Below are positions 1 through 12,085 of a DNA stretch of 64,000 nucleotides, in pieces; position 1 is the first letter of the stretch, and each line of letters starts with the position of its first letter. Both the position numbers and the translations under genes were made by a program. This DNA is from Micropterix aruncella (lineage: Eukaryota > Arthropoda > Insecta > Lepidoptera > Micropterigidae), in the NCBI GenBank assembly GCA_944548615.1, contig OX155957.1:22482758-22546757 (forward strand), written 5' to 3'. The notes beneath the pieces are model-generated. The model had not been told where the DNA came from. It was given only the letters and a program-made list of their open reading frames with translations, and did no database searches.

Positions 1-470
1 GAAGAAGTGAACTAAGCGGGCCGACCTCGCGCTCTCACTGCCAGATTTAGCCGGATTCCTCCGTCCTCCAGTTTGTCCCCCTGACATGGTCACTCGGGAT
101 TGGGTGGCCAAAGAATCGTTTCAAGTATAGCCCCGAATCCGCAAACTTCTGATCCCAACCGCCTCCGACTACAAATTACAGCGGCGGCAGAAGCTCACAG
201 CGGCACTGACAGATCAAGTCCCACTTCGAGAAGGCTACCGGATGGGAATTAAACCGTGAGTTTGACAAACCATTGTGACATAGAAATTGGCTAACACCAC
301 CCAAGCTACGCGGCAGTTGACACCACTAGTTCCGCAATGACACTCCAGGATAGGACGCCAGACCCCGCACTTCGTATACTGCGAGCGGGTTAGATGCCAT
401 AACTGCCGCCATCACATCGTGATAGCAGAACGCGATAGGTATAATGATAGAAAAAAAAAAGAATTATTAA
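1..470. repeat. GC-richer block ending in an A-run, possible retroelement 3' end
   Basis: This block is clearly richer in G+C than the sequence after it and ends near 450 in a run of A after GATA-like bases, which is how many insect LINE 3' ends look. No reading frame of useful length is open. The left part is cut by the window edge, so the family cannot be named. Confidence 0.3.
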
Positions 471-1309
471 ATAAATATATTACCGCGTGCTCTCCACCAA
501 CATTTAGTTTAATTGATTTAAATAGAAAGTTATACTTTATGTTTCAATAGAAATTTGATTTGAATTAGTTTTTAGTATTAAAATAAAAGAATAAAATAGC
601 GATTTATTTCACTCTACTATTTTAATACATTTAGGTCAGTTACATTACATATTAATTCCGAAATAAGTTATACATCATAAAAGGATATTTAATTCGCTCT
701 TTATTAATATGGGTTTACAGGATTTAGACATTATAATAAAATGTTACAATAAGGTGTACAATATGAATGTATAAATGTTACAATATGAATCTAGATGTAG
801 AAATTAATTAATAGGAACGGAATATTGCCTAATCTAAGTTATAAGTTTTAGATAATTATTGATTTAAAATAATATTCTTTGGATATTATTTAGATAAATG
901 CCTATTGAAAATAAATATAGCATTCGGAGACAGCTAGAAAATCGTTCTTCGGCTTTTTATTAGAGATTACTGAGACCGGTACGACACTCGAAGCAAAGCT
1001 GGCATAGCCTTTCCCAAAGTCCGTTTGACTATAATCCAAAAAACATTTGTTGATTTGACCTTTCAACTCTAACCCTTTAAAGTAAATCTTTTTAAAGGCA
1101 CTCTATCCTTTTAAAGTCAATAGAAGATTTAGAACTAAAAATGTTCAATTACAGAGTTAAATGCTAGCTTATCATTACATGTTATTTACAAGGTAGACGA
1201 ACTGGAAAAAAATATAAAAAAATCCGTAATATGTACAAAAATAATATAATATAATATACAATCATTATCAGAAAAACAAGTGAATATACTAAAGAACAAA
1301 AGACAATAT
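471..1309. other. AT-rich non-coding stretch
   Basis: No long open frame, tRNA or recognisable element end is visible. The sequence is AT-rich with short runs of A and T. Confidence 0.5.
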
Positions 1310-1690
1310 TGCCGTTACAGAAATTGAACTAATGTACATATTTATATTTTTTTTATTACTGTTTTTTATAAAATAATTGTGATTTATAAATTTATCCATA
1401 TATGTAGGTACATGTACATTTCCGGAATATACCCAATCAGACCTTTCATTCGACACTAAACACGACATATCTATGTTAATTTATTGACATTTGGACATTT
1501 GAACATTTAGACAAATACTTATTTGATGTTTGGACAATTAAGGTACCCTATGGCAATCGTGACAAAGATTCTAACAAGACCATACATTTTTAATCGGTTC
1601 AAGCGTTAAAAAAATATGGTGGAATAAAGAAATGGAAAACATACATAGATGAACCCTGAACCATATTATTACAATTCAATAAAAAGTATC
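1310..1690 (-). repeat. Dispersed repeat B, copy 1 (diverged)
   Basis: The segment matches the repeat seen complete at 34808-35195, in the same orientation. Shared landmarks in order are the TTTCCGGAATATAC block, the CATTCGACACTAAACACG block, the TTATTGACATTTGGACATTT block and the CATACATAGATGAACCCTGA block. The outer ends are decayed here. Confidence 0.6.
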
Positions 1691-2309
1691 ACTACGAATG
1701 TATGTAGGTGGTCAGGAATGTTATGTTCAATATTTTATTCTACATTTTAAGTATTACAATCGTAATGTATTATTTTTTTGTTTTTTTTACAACATTTTTT
1801 TTTATAATCTCATTCAAATGAATAGGTATGCTCAAATCATCTTCCTGGGTCTTTCATTGCACGCCAAATGATGTACCAATCGATTTTTATTCAGGTACTC
1901 ATGACATTACCAAAGTATTCGAGCTTACGTTCCTTGATAGTCCGCATGTAACATTAACATTTCGCAATTCCTTTTGAGTCCTATGAAACACAGATAATAA
2001 AACGCTGACACGTTGTTACATAGCTATTTTTGTTACTCTAATGTACGTAAGTCATTAGAGAGGTGGACGATTATGCGGTTTGAACTCTCTCGACTTTTTA
2101 CGAGTCCGCTTATTGAATGGTCGTGACAACTCTTTACGGGTTTAGAATGTCAAGTCACACCGATATTTATAGTCCCGCATAATGCAATTGCCTAATTGAG
2201 GCAATGCGAGTAACTAGATAATGATTTCGAGATAATATGATATTTTTTTGTTGAATAAATAACAATTTCATTAAAATAAAAATGCAAATTAAATTCATCT
2301 ATTATGAAA
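1691..2309. other. AT-rich non-coding stretch
   Basis: No gene or element is recognised. Scattered homopolymer T and A runs are present. Confidence 0.4.
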
Positions 2310-2475
2310 TCGAAGACTATCGCGGTTGTTTGACATTATAAATAGATTTAAAAAGTCCTGTCAAACAGCCGTTGTTGAAACAGCCGTTGTCCTGTCAACC
2401 CTGGACAACGGCTGTTTCAACATCGACGAAACATCGGGTGCTACAAACTTTGCAAGGTAAATTCTTTGTTAACAT
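2310..2475. repeat. Penelope-type terminal repeat fragment (repeat C)
   Basis: It contains the core CGGGTGCTACAAAC preceded by GAAACATCG, plus an ACAACGGCTGTTTCAACATC arm, all recurring at 10208, 19910, 21455, 29385 and 55440. The last of these copies directly abuts a Penelope-like GIY-YIG coding segment, which is why this repeat is assigned to Penelope terminal sequence. Confidence 0.5.
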
Positions 2476-2589
2476 ATTTATAATCTATTTATATTTTTAC
2501 TTTTCCGGCCTATCAACCAACCAGTATTGTGAACGCGCCTTATTTTTTTTAGAGATGAATACGGGAATATCTATTTTTAGCCCTTCTTA

Positions 2590-2980
2590 GATAATTAAGA
2601 CCGTTTCCAGGCGGGAATCTCTCTGTGTGTCGTTCTGTGGGTCTGTCTTAGTGTTTGTGTGTCTTGTGTGAATTCCTTCACGTTAGCGCCCAAACGCTTA
2701 ATCCGATTGAGCTGAAATGTGTCATGCAGGCATCATGAAATGGACATGTCAAGAGTTGAAAAGAGTTGTGGTTGATATCGGTCCAGCAGAGGGCGCATTA
2801 GTTATATTTTAATCTTGAATTGTTGAACTTAAAGGCTCAAATTTGGTACCCAGATGCCTTGTTGGTCCGAAATCAAGTTGAATTACGCCGGTCTATATTT
2901 GCGTAGAACGTCTTTTTAATGCGTTCCATTCTCACTATCCGTGCTTATCGCCGACTATTCCTTTCAATCAGGTCAACCTC
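2590..2980 (+). repeat. Dispersed repeat K, copy 1
   Basis: It shares with 43900-44600 a GT-rich start, then the blocks GCTTAATCCGATTGAGCTGA, GAGGGCGCATTAGT and CAGATGCCTTGTT in the same order. It is non-coding and of unknown class. Confidence 0.6.
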
Positions 2981-4710
2981 CTGATTGAAAGGACATCATA
3001 CCCAAAATCCTTTGCTACTTGCCAGGAATATTTTGGGTGGCACAACCATTTTTTTTTGATAAAGCGTAGTGATATTAGCATTGTTAAAATGATTCTGATA
3101 TAAATTACATACAGAATAGGTAGCAAAGACAAGACCCGGAGGTGCGGTCCACGCGACAAAACAGCTTATCAACAGGGCGACAATTCGCTGAAATCTTACC
3201 GAGCTGAGTTCAGCTAGTCATCTCGCTCGCACACATTGGTTCGCAACGGGCTTTCAAAATCAGTGTTGCTCTCATTCTAACCTGTGGAGAATTACGCAAA
3301 ACAATATATGTATCTATACGACTTTTGTGTTGACGAATAAGCCAGGCTTGCGTTATGGAAGCAGAATGCGAGCGTGTACCGTATTTAGTTTCGTTTGTTT
3401 TGAACAAGTAACAGAGCAGATTTTTTATTGAATAATTTCAATTGATTTGTGGTTTTTTATTGCTTGATAAACAATGGAGGAAATTGTCCCTTGCGGTGAG
3501 TTTTGTCTTAACTTGATTTCCCTCGCCCAGGCAAATAAAACGCCATTTCTTAAAGACCCCGCAGGGACAGTAGGTATACCAGACAGTAGCTTCTTTTAGC
3601 ACAAAATTGACGGCAGGAATCTTAAAAACTACCACAAATCGTAATATTATAATATTACGATCGTCTTCTTCTTGAAGCATCGTCCCGGCCACGTTTATGG
3701 TGCCTTAGCGACGCAGATGATATTATGCTACCGATTTGTTCTGAGAATACCACATGACGTCGACTCGTAAATCTCCACAAAAAAGGAATAGTAAAAACGG
3801 ACACAAACTGCGCCAACAGCGCGTCACAGCCCACAGCTCTGTAACTACGGGCCTAAGGACGCGACATGACTTACCCCTGGCCCCACTTCCGTCGCAACCT
3901 TTTCATTGCCTTGTAGCTCTTGAGTGAACTTACTGGGTGTTATTATACTGTGCCGCAGGTATGCGACAGCTGATAAGTATGCCTATATTAAATTCTGTCT
4001 AGCAGTAGCATGCCTTCAGTGTGCTTTATTGAATCTACGATACAAGCAGTAATTTGCAAACTGAAGATTGAAGAGTAAAGAGGTATCACTTTTTTTTTAC
4101 TAGGTATAAAAAGCGTAAAAAACACAAGAAGGTATGTCGGGCTTGCCCCATTCACCAACCCTGGGCTCGCCACTGGCTGCAGCACATCGACTTTTATGGT
4201 GCTTAGCCGATCACCATAAAAATTGGTACACTTAGACATAATTACGTACGTACGTTATTTAAGATATACCTCTGTGAAACTACCGCACTTATCAGTGCAG
4301 TTCATTTCCTCGTATTGTATGTATTGAATTGCTTAGAAATAGTGTTATATACACCCGCTTCATTCCTTCTCAGTATAAAAATGTTTGTAACCCTTGCTTT
4401 CGCCGCTGCCCCCGCTCACTCGCCGTTCACACGCGCAGGATGATCACGTCAGATACCGGTTTCCATACCGCATTTTCACTAGTCAGCTATGCTCGCCTAT
4501 ATCGTCTGCCTACCCTGATCGTACTAATTCTATTGTTTTATATTTAATAATTCATTTATCACTCACAATGCTACTGACCAAATAAAATTAATCTCCGTGT
4601 TCCTTCCGAACTCAATAGATTTAACCCTGCTGTTCATGTTCCTCATGCTGGTACCAACTAAAGGCAAAATGCATTTCTGTGGCGAACAAGTGACAATTTC
4701 AATGATTTGA
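2981..4710. other. Non-coding stretch with a repeat F fragment
   Basis: Only short, unsupported frames occur. Near 4185-4240 lies a fragment of repeat F, recognised by the block GATCACCATAAAAATTGG that recurs at 51240, 51370 and in altered form near 5310 and 55000. A short frame at 4329-4547 resembles nothing I recognise. Confidence 0.4.
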
Positions 4711-4714
4711 TTAA

Positions 4715-4955
4715 CCCCTCAAATGAATGGCGATTAGCTCGGGTTGCCTACGACAAAATGTATATAAATTTATATTTACATTTACATTTACATTTACATA
4801 GAGCGGGGTTTACTATAGAGCTATAGCATTACTATAGAGCGGATTACTATAAAGCGGCGCACATTTACATTTATATTTACATTTATATAAATTTATATAC
4901 ATTTTGTATACATTTTGCCAAGGCATCCCTTAAGGGACGCCTCACATTTGAGGGG
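4715..4955. mobile_element. piggyBac-type MITE, 241 bp, TTAA target duplication
   Basis: The left end is TTAA at 4711-4714 followed by CCCCTCAAATG; the right end is CATTTGAGGGG followed by TTAA at 4956-4959. The inverted similarity continues inward through an AT-rich part (AAAATGTATATAAATTTATA on both arms). The centre holds short tandem ATTTAC units. TTAA duplication plus ends beginning with CCC is the hallmark of the piggyBac superfamily. There is no coding capacity, so it would depend on a transposase made elsewhere. Confidence 0.85.
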
Positions 4956-4979
4956 TTAAACGCGTTGACTTTGATCTAT

Positions 4980-5230
4980 TCTGTGCGAGTATTAACTCAG
5001 CTAGGCAGCGGCTGAACAGTGAATTCTTTAGCATTAATTGTTGAATATTTTTTGATGTATTTTTAATCGATAGCTTTAATTGAAAGGTCACATATGTTTC
5101 TACAACGTTACTTAAACGTGAAAACCTTTAATTGGCTCTCTGTTATCCTACTCCCCTTTTTGTTAAATTATAATTAGCTGTTAGTTTTCCTAAAATTAAA
5201 TAAATAAATAAAAATAAATAAATAAATAAT
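4980..5230 (+). repeat. LINE 3' end (repeat H), copy 1, with AAAT-rich tail
   Basis: It ends in a tail of AAATA-type repeats. An inverted copy with the same content lies at 13850-14085, sharing CTCAGCTAGGCAGCGGCTGA, CTACAACGTTACTTAAACGT and TTAGCTGTTAGTTTTCCTAA. Simple-repeat tail and 5' truncation indicate a target-primed LINE insertion. No coding part remains. Confidence 0.65.
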
Positions 5231-5239
5231 ATTATCGCG

Positions 5240-5470
5240 CTATTCACTTTTTTGTAACTCACCACTTGGTAGCGCTTCAGCACAACAACATATACCGTTC
5301 AACCGATCGCCATGGAAATTGGTATACATAGTTATTTGACAACGGATATAACACGGGCAACGCCGGGTAATACAACTAGCACCATATATAACCAATGGCA
5401 TAGTTTGCCCAGTCGCGAGAATCAGGAATTGTATCTGGCTTATCAATTTACCCGTTTCATTAGGCAGCAC
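5240..5470 (-). repeat. Dispersed repeat F fragment
   Basis: It carries the repeat F landmarks: ATTCACTTTTTTGTAACTC, then the TAGCGCTTCAGCAC block, then TATACCGTTCAACCGATCGC. The same order is seen in the tandem copies at 51200 and 54830. Confidence 0.5.
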
Positions 5471-5514
5471 GGTGGCAGTAACCCGATTTAGGGAGTGGTA
5501 GATGGCGGAGGGGG

Positions 5515-5560
5515 GGAGGTGATGAGGGGGGGGGGGGGGGGGGGTGGGGGGGGTATTGCG
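5515..5560 (+). repeat. G-run simple repeat
   Basis: This is a nearly pure G tract broken by single A or T bases. It can form G-quadruplexes and is a likely place for read errors. Confidence 0.8.
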
Positions 5561-5839
5561 TTGAGTTGCGACTCCGTCGTCTGTGACCGCGGGACAGGCT
5601 TTATCAAATTTACCACCACTAATTGTTGACGTTTCGTTAAATCCGCGACGTTATGTGCGGCGGATTTGATTGAGCGAATTCGGCTCCATGCTGAAATGAA
5701 AGATAAATCCGGCGGTGAGATCCACAGATGCCAATTTAGTTTTATATATGGTAGAATTACATTTTTTTATTTCTAGTAATTAAGGGCTAGTAATAGGTAA
5801 TATGTTAACAGTAAAAACACATTTTATTTAAAAGCTCTG

Positions 5840-6570
5840 TCCCGAGCCAAACCTGGGTACAGCAGCCATACAGGGCTAATGGGCTCTTGCTGAGTTGGCC
5901 ACGAAGACCCATTCTGTTAGACGGCCTCCATGCATGAAGTGCGAGCCTGGGTAGTACTCTGGCCTTAGGGTTAGTTTCCCCTAGGAATCAACGTTCGGCA
6001 CTCCTGAACGGTCTGCGCCCCGTGTGGCATAAGCCAATCGATTGCGCACTCTGACTAACAGTCGGGGTAGTCTGGAAGCAGTACTGTTTCCTATAGAGCG
6101 GGGGTGGTTGCGGACCTTACGGCGACTGCTCTTGAAACGACCATCGGCTACCCGATCCTGGGTGAACAGCCGGGCAAAGGATGCCGTGGTCCGCGATAGA
6201 TTCGGTATACACCGTTTCACCGTTTCGTAAGGGAGAGGACCGTGCAAGCGACCTCGAACTCGTAACCAATCGAGAGACTGGAGTAATCTGGTCGCAATTG
6301 GAAGTAAGGGCGTGAGTGTAAGCCCGCTGGGTAAAACTCCTGGCTATCTCGCAGTTAAGGCGTTGGCGTCTTACGGGTTTGTGGCGGAGCTTGACGGTGG
6401 ACTATTCTGTCCAGGTCTTCTGCGCTCTTTCCAGGGAGATAGAACGACTAATCGTTAAAACTTCCTGAGGTGACGTGCTCGCCCGCTGTAGTTGACAACC
6501 CCTAGTTGTTGATCGTTGATGAGTCCCCTCGTTGGAAGTCAACCCTGGGTGCCGCGATATCGCGGAGAAA
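5840..6570. repeat. Dispersed repeat D, copy 1, about 700 bp
   Basis: It is related to 8750-9520 and in its last part to 58966-59205. Shared blocks include GCGCACTCTGACTAA, the ACTGTTTCCTA block, the CCTGAGGTGACG block and GTCAACCCTGGGTGC. It is GC-richer than its surroundings. No reading frame is conserved between copies, so it is probably the untranslated part of a retroelement; the class is not certain. Confidence 0.6.
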
Positions 6571-8023
6571 CTTAGTTATTACAAAAACTTTTTATTAATG
6601 TAAGACTTAATATCCATACTTAAATAACTAAGGTTACATAACCAAATTAGGTACAACAAACTTACACAATAAAAAAATACAATAAAATTACAAATAACAA
6701 ATGCGGCTACTTTCGGAATGGTTGGCAGGAAATATGTAAAACTAAGAAATACGGCGTCTACTTCCGGCGGTAAAATACCAAACTTCGTCTCGGAAATTCA
6801 GAGTTGCCTCGCGCCAAAACCTACTGCGAAAAAGCCGTGATAGGAAAGTTGAATGGCAGGTCCATGGTTAGAGCTCAGTGGTAATACAGTGGTTCTCCAG
6901 CCCAAGATCTTGTTATACGTAAATCCTAGTCTAGCTTATACGTAAATCCTGCCCTTGGTCTGTCGGTCCAGTTCTGGAACTGCCTGTATATGACGGAGTC
7001 GCTATCGTCTGTCTTAGTGCGAACGGTGCCAGCTCTGAATGCGATCTCCTCCGCACCTTTACGTATACAGGACATACCCATATACTTGAAAGGAACATAC
7101 ATATGTGTGTGTAAAGAACATACCTAAGTACGAGTTGATTGGACGCACTCACCGCTCTACCGCACAAAGCGGCCAAAGGCGGAAATCTCCATTCGAGAGT
7201 AGCGGCCCAAATATAAACAAGGGTCTAAACGCGCGATGTTGCTAGATTTGTGCAAATCTGCCCCCCCCCCCCCTTATTCTCCTAACTCCCTAACCCCCAA
7301 CCCCCTACCCACCCACCCCCATGCCAGCCGTCTGCGAGCGGTGTAATCCAGTTGGCCGGGTCTTCACCCCCCCCCCCCTCTCCCCCCCTCCCCCAACACG
7401 GCCAACCCGGCTCGTCGGATAAATTATTCATACCGTGGATGAAGTCGCGAATTCTGATTCGACTCTCTTCCGTAGATCAACTCAACCGAATGCCACTTTA
7501 GGGATAGTTAAATGTGTTGGCCCTCGACGTCGATATTTATACCAGAAAAGCATCGATGTCGATGCCAGATATAATGAGCTCGATCGATGTCGATGCGATG
7601 TTTTTATAATAAGGCCCCAGCTCTTATCAGAAGTTTTGGAGAGGACCAATTAAAAAAAAATAGTCGTTTAGCTTAGTCAAACATACAATATATGACATAA
7701 GAGATTTGGATAATGCTGAATCCATATTCCAAGACTACCATGCTGTAATTTAAAGAAAAATATCCTGATAATTGACATTTTCCAAACAAAGAAATTTTTA
7801 TTTTTATCGACAAAGGCTATATTGCTGGATCTGCTCATTAATTCAAATTTTGTCAATTTTGATATATGGTTATCCATTTCACACTCACATCACCAGGAAA
7901 TTATGGTTATAGACATTGTTCTATTTATTTAATCAGCAATATTCATTATTACATCCTTTTTCATTCAGAGATGATTCTCATAGTGATTATAAATTATTCA
8001 AAATAATTTATATAGTCACAACT
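6571..8023. other. Non-coding stretch with C-rich tracts at 7261-7400
   Basis: No gene is recognised. Two long C-runs (about 7261-7273 and 7367-7395) flank a short GC-rich spacer. The frame at 7435-7653 has short CGATGTCGATG repeats and no resemblance to a family I know. Confidence 0.4.
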
Positions 8024-8625
8024 ATCACGATAGTTAATTTTTTATAATTATTAAGCTATTGCATAGCTTTTATCGCGGGCCAAGGCCAGAGCGGCGACCG
8101 AATGAAGAAATTTCTTAACGAAAATTAATGATTTTAAAGTGATAATTACGTCTAAACGAGTATTACTTACGATTCTAAAAAAATATATGTTAAACAAGAA
8201 CATTTTCCTAATATTCTTAGCTTTGAATATTTTAGATTTTGTTTATATTACATAGTGTAATCAATTTGTGAAATTAGGTCTAACCGAACACAAAAACGAC
8301 TACTACGCAAATACTATCCGGCGTATTATTATGGAACCTACACCATTTTAAAGATAATTTATTTATCTATCTTTTTATCTACGATTTTTTTCGAATAATC
8401 CGTTTTTTTTGCTTTATCGAATAAAAATTTCGTGCGCGGCGCTCTATCGGAAGACGTTTAAATTATTCCGAATCATTTGCTTTCGCAGCCGCAAATGATT
8501 CGGAATAATTTCAACGTTTTCCGATAGAGCGCAGTTATCTGATATCAGAAAAAATAAAATAAATACAATAAATAATTATAATTGCATAAGTTGTTAAAAA
8601 TGCTATGCAATAGCTTTACCGCGGC
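8024..8625. repeat. Probable MITE with internal 40-bp-arm hairpin
   Basis: The left edge has AGCTATTGCATAGCTTTTATCGCGG and the right edge GCTATGCAATAGCTTTACCGCGG, closely related end motifs. The interior is AT-rich and non-coding except for the long hairpin at 8441-8530. I could not define a target duplication, so the class stays open. Confidence 0.45.
8441..8530. repeat. Long near-perfect inverted repeat (hairpin)
   Basis: Arms 8441-8480 and 8491-8530 match at 38 of 40 positions and enclose a 10-base loop (TTTCGCAGCC). The arms read GCTCTATCGGAAGACG and onward to GAATCATTTGC. Such a structure can be the middle of a foldback element or give a long hairpin RNA. Confidence 0.9.
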
Positions 8626-8749
8626 AGTCCCCGAGTGCCACACGTATTTTTACATTACTGAGAATATTAGACGCAATGACGCATCCAAGTGTAGGAATGC
8701 CTACCTACTGGAGTAGAGTGAATTGTATTGTACTGTATTGGTAAATTGA

Positions 8750-9520
8750 TCGATTCTAGCACACAGGTAACTGGAGGAGTCGGGGAACAATATACGGTTT
8801 CCTAAGCAGCGGGGGTGGTTGGTGAGCTGTCAATTAGCACTGGTAGCAAACGGTTTCGTACAGCTTGGGCCATAAGATCCACTGTGTTCTCGGGTGGGTT
8901 CAACTCACGATTTAGCTCCTATTCAGTAGCCTCCTCATGTTGAGGACTACCCTGGGAAGGACTCTCGCTTCTCAGGCCTCGCGGCTGGTGGATCGGTTTC
9001 CCCTAGAGGATTGCCTCCCAGCCTTACTGGATGTTTTGCGCACCATGCGGCGCTAGCCAATTGTGCACTCTGACTAATTACTGAAGGAGTCGGGAGACTA
9101 TGGAAATATACTGTTTCCTAAGCCACCACACTTGAAATGGCCAATTGGCTACCGCGATAGATTCAAACTGAATCACCGTTGGAGGTTAATTCCATGGTTC
9201 CTAATGGTTAATTCCAGACGGAGATATGCTTCCAAAACTAGTAGTCAGGGGGCGAGGCTGCCTGCTGTGTACCTTTCCCAGTGCCCCCTGTAAGGCGTTG
9301 ACCTCTGACGGGCATGTTGGCTTAGCTAGACGGTAGATTTGTATTGTCTCTAGGTCATCTACGCTCACCTCACAGGAGATAGAACGATCACTATCATTAA
9401 AACTTCCTGAGGTGACGGGTTCGCCCATTGTACTTGACAACCCAAGTTGTGGTCTTCCACTCTTGAAATGACCACTTGGCTACCTGATCCTGAGTTCAGA
9501 GCCATGGAACCCTTTTAAAA
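8750..9520. repeat. Dispersed repeat D, copy 2
   Basis: It is colinear with copy 1 in large parts, with internal duplications: the GAGTCGGG...TTTCCTAAG block occurs twice (8780 and 9075). The antisense frame at 9201-9440 lies within it and is not conserved in copy 1, so it is not called as a gene. Confidence 0.55.
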
Positions 9521-10560
9521 TATTTATCTTAATTAATTTGGTTCTGTAATATTTATAAGTTATCTAAGTTGTTAATGTACCACTTTTGTATGTTGGATGC
9601 CTTGTTTATATCAAAGGTATATATTTTATATTGTAAGATATGCTACATTTAAAAAGTCGTAAAACTTGTTTTGATCCATATGGAGAACAATAACAGATTA
9701 TTTTATTATATGGGCCAAGCAAGCTGATACCAGCCATAAGTCTAATATACCTACTGAAAATTTCGTTTTTTATGGTTTAGTTCTCAATTAGGGAATGGTC
9801 AGTGTCATACTCCATATGGGTCATACTCATATCAGTCATATGGGTAATGGGTCATACTCATATCAGTATCATACTCCAAGACCGTGAGTTTTTGGTTCCT
9901 GGGCACTCAGCAGGTCAATCATCAACCAATCACACGCAGGTCATTAGTTTCATTTATACGAGTCCAGAAGACTGCAATCATATGGAAGTTTTTATTTTGT
10001 GCATTGCATGTATCAGAAAAAAGGTAATTTCGTGACGTTTTAATGAGATCACAACTCGTACAAAACGCCGTAACTTTTCAAAGAAGCACATTTTTATGCT
10101 ACTCATGAATAATAAAAATATATTTTTATTTCATTATATTTAGAGTAATTCGAACAATATTTAATTATTTTCTTACTATGGGTCTTTATGGCTAAACTAT
10201 AGTTTTAGTATAGTTTGCAACATCGCCGAAACGTCGGGTGCTGCAAACCAAGCGGTAAATTCGTATTTATCTTATTTATAATATTTTATTACGTTCGATC
10301 ATTTTAGGTGCAATTTGTAATAGAATATTCTAACTATGATTTGAGATACGTATTACTATACTTAATAATTTTGTGACATTTAGATTATTTTGCCTTTTTG
10401 AGAGAATAATAAATGTTGAATCTTTGAGAGGCTATATCATTCATATCTTCTTTATTCGTATAAAAAATGGTTTATTTTAATTACTTTATTACATCATTTT
10501 ATAATTACATATATTACCATATTACTTTTATTGGTATTATTATACTATACTAAATTGGTA
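9521..10560. other. Non-coding stretch with a Penelope-type repeat fragment
   Basis: The repeat C core GAAACGTCGGGTGCTGCAAA is at about 10229-10248. A 21-base direct repeat (ATGGGTCATACTCATATCAG) lies at about 9816 and 9848. Nothing else is recognised. Confidence 0.45.
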
Positions 10561-10574
10561 TTTTTACCAATTTA

Positions 10575-12085
10575 CTATTCTTCTTCTTACAGTGCTATCT
10601 CCTATCGGAGGTCGGCGGTGATTGTGGCCACTTGGGCCCGTGATGTTGAGGCGCGGAAAAACTCATTGGTGCTTGAGTTGAACCATTCGGCGAGGTTTTG
10701 TAGCCAGTGAATTCTTCTTCGGCCAGGTCTTCGGCGGCCTTTTATCTTTCCTTGCAGGATTAATTGGAGAAGATGGTATTTGTTGCCAAGCATTATGTGC
10801 CCCATGTATTGTATTTTACTTCTCTCTATGGTCTTCAGTAATTCCAATCCTTTGTGCATTCTTTGCAGCACCGTCTTATTTGTGACTATCCGTCCAAGAT
10901 ATTTTCAGTATTCTCCTATAAATCTACATTTCGACAGCTTCTAACCTTTTACACAAAATCTGGGTTAGTTTCCACGCTTCTAGTACGTACAGGAGGACTC
11001 AAAATATGTAACACCGCACCAGGCTGCATCTAGTGGAGCGTTTGAGAGTGCGGTTGCAGAAGAGTTGCTCATTTTGATAAACGCAGCTCTAGCTTGTTCG
11101 ATGCGACATCTTACTTCTACACTATGGTCTTCTTGATCATTCACAATACAGCCAAGGTATTATATCGGCGAACCCTCTCCAGTGGTTGGTTCTTGATGTG
11201 GAGGGTGGCAGCTGACGATGTACGTCCGATAACTAGGCTTACCATACGTCCCGGTTTAAGCGGGATTCTCCCGGTTTCAGACATTGGTCCCGGCGTGCCG
11301 GCCGGTTTGAGATTTTGTCCCGGTTGGGTTTCAGATATGCCAGAGATGCGCGAACACAGTATACCGTATACTGTGGCGCGAACAAGTTTATGGTGGTGTG
11401 CGGCGCGCGCGGCGTAGGCATAGATGTTTTTTAATGAAACTTATGTAGCTTGTTAGTCGCGTTGCCTATATAAGCTTCCTTTAAGCTTTCTTTTAATAAA
11501 AATCAATAATCAGGATGAACTAGGAATAAATAGGAAAGAAAATAGAAATAAATTACCTTATTATGATACTCAACTTTAAACAAAATTTCCAGATTAGTCT
11601 AATAATATCATATTATAAGGAATCGGTAATGTAACACATTTGGTCGGATGATGGAGGCCGCAGGCTGGAGTCTACTGTACGAGCGTTACTTCACTGTAAA
11701 CTTAACTTTGGAATTACATGCAACGACTTCTAAGAAAAAAATTAAATAATGATAAATTATTGAAAAAGGTTCACTTCAGCGAGAAATACTATTGGTACAA
11801 TAAATAATTTAAACATCCACTTCAGCTGCTTCATCTAAACTTCACTTTTATAATTTAAAAATCTCCTACGTGATATGTATTGTATATATTTTTGTAGCTA
11901 ATTTACATACCTACTAATATTAGAACCATTTTTATCACAAACTAAATTTGTTGTTTTTTTGCCCTAACTCGTTTAAACCCACCCCCCCCCCCCCTCCCCG
12001 TCAGTCAGGCTGTCCCGGTTTAGACCTTTATGATAGTGGTAAGCCTACCGATAACCATGAAATTTACTTAACTATTAAAACGTAT
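10575..12085 (-). pseudogene. RTE-type LINE, 3' part of reverse transcriptase ORF (dead)
   Basis: Read on the minus strand, the last part gives the typical C-terminus of RTE-like endonuclease-reverse transcriptases: a run of KIQYMGHIM, LLQLILQGKI, GRRRPGRRRI and WLQNL (10602-10871). Upstream, in broken frames up to 11225, are remains of LGCIVND, LERVRR and RCYIF motifs. The thread resumes at 12056-12080 with a TKFMVIGR-like segment after the nested element at 11234-12047 is skipped. The 3' end is marked by AAGAAGAAG, as in the second RTE piece at 52170. The copy is 5' truncated, frameshifted and carries several stops, so it is inactive. Confidence 0.8.
11234..12047. mobile_element. hAT-type non-autonomous element, 814 bp, inside the RTE LINE
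   Basis: The element begins TAGGCTTACCA and ends TGGTAAGCCTA, an 11-bp perfect inverted pair. It is flanked by the 8-bp direct repeat CCGATAAC (11226-11233 and 12048-12055). Sub-terminal GTCCCGGTTTA blocks also occur at both ends in inverted arrangement. Eight-base target duplications are typical of hAT. A C-run lies at about 11980-11998. No transposase is encoded; the frames at 11094-11421 cross the element edge and are accidental. Confidence 0.88.

Noticed and set aside
9201..9440. 79-codon antisense frame as a gene
   Set aside because: It lies in repeat D and is not open in the other copy at 5840-6570.
11094..11421. 107-codon frame at the left edge of the hAT element
   Set aside because: It runs across the element border and the target duplication, so it cannot be an ancient gene; no domain is present.
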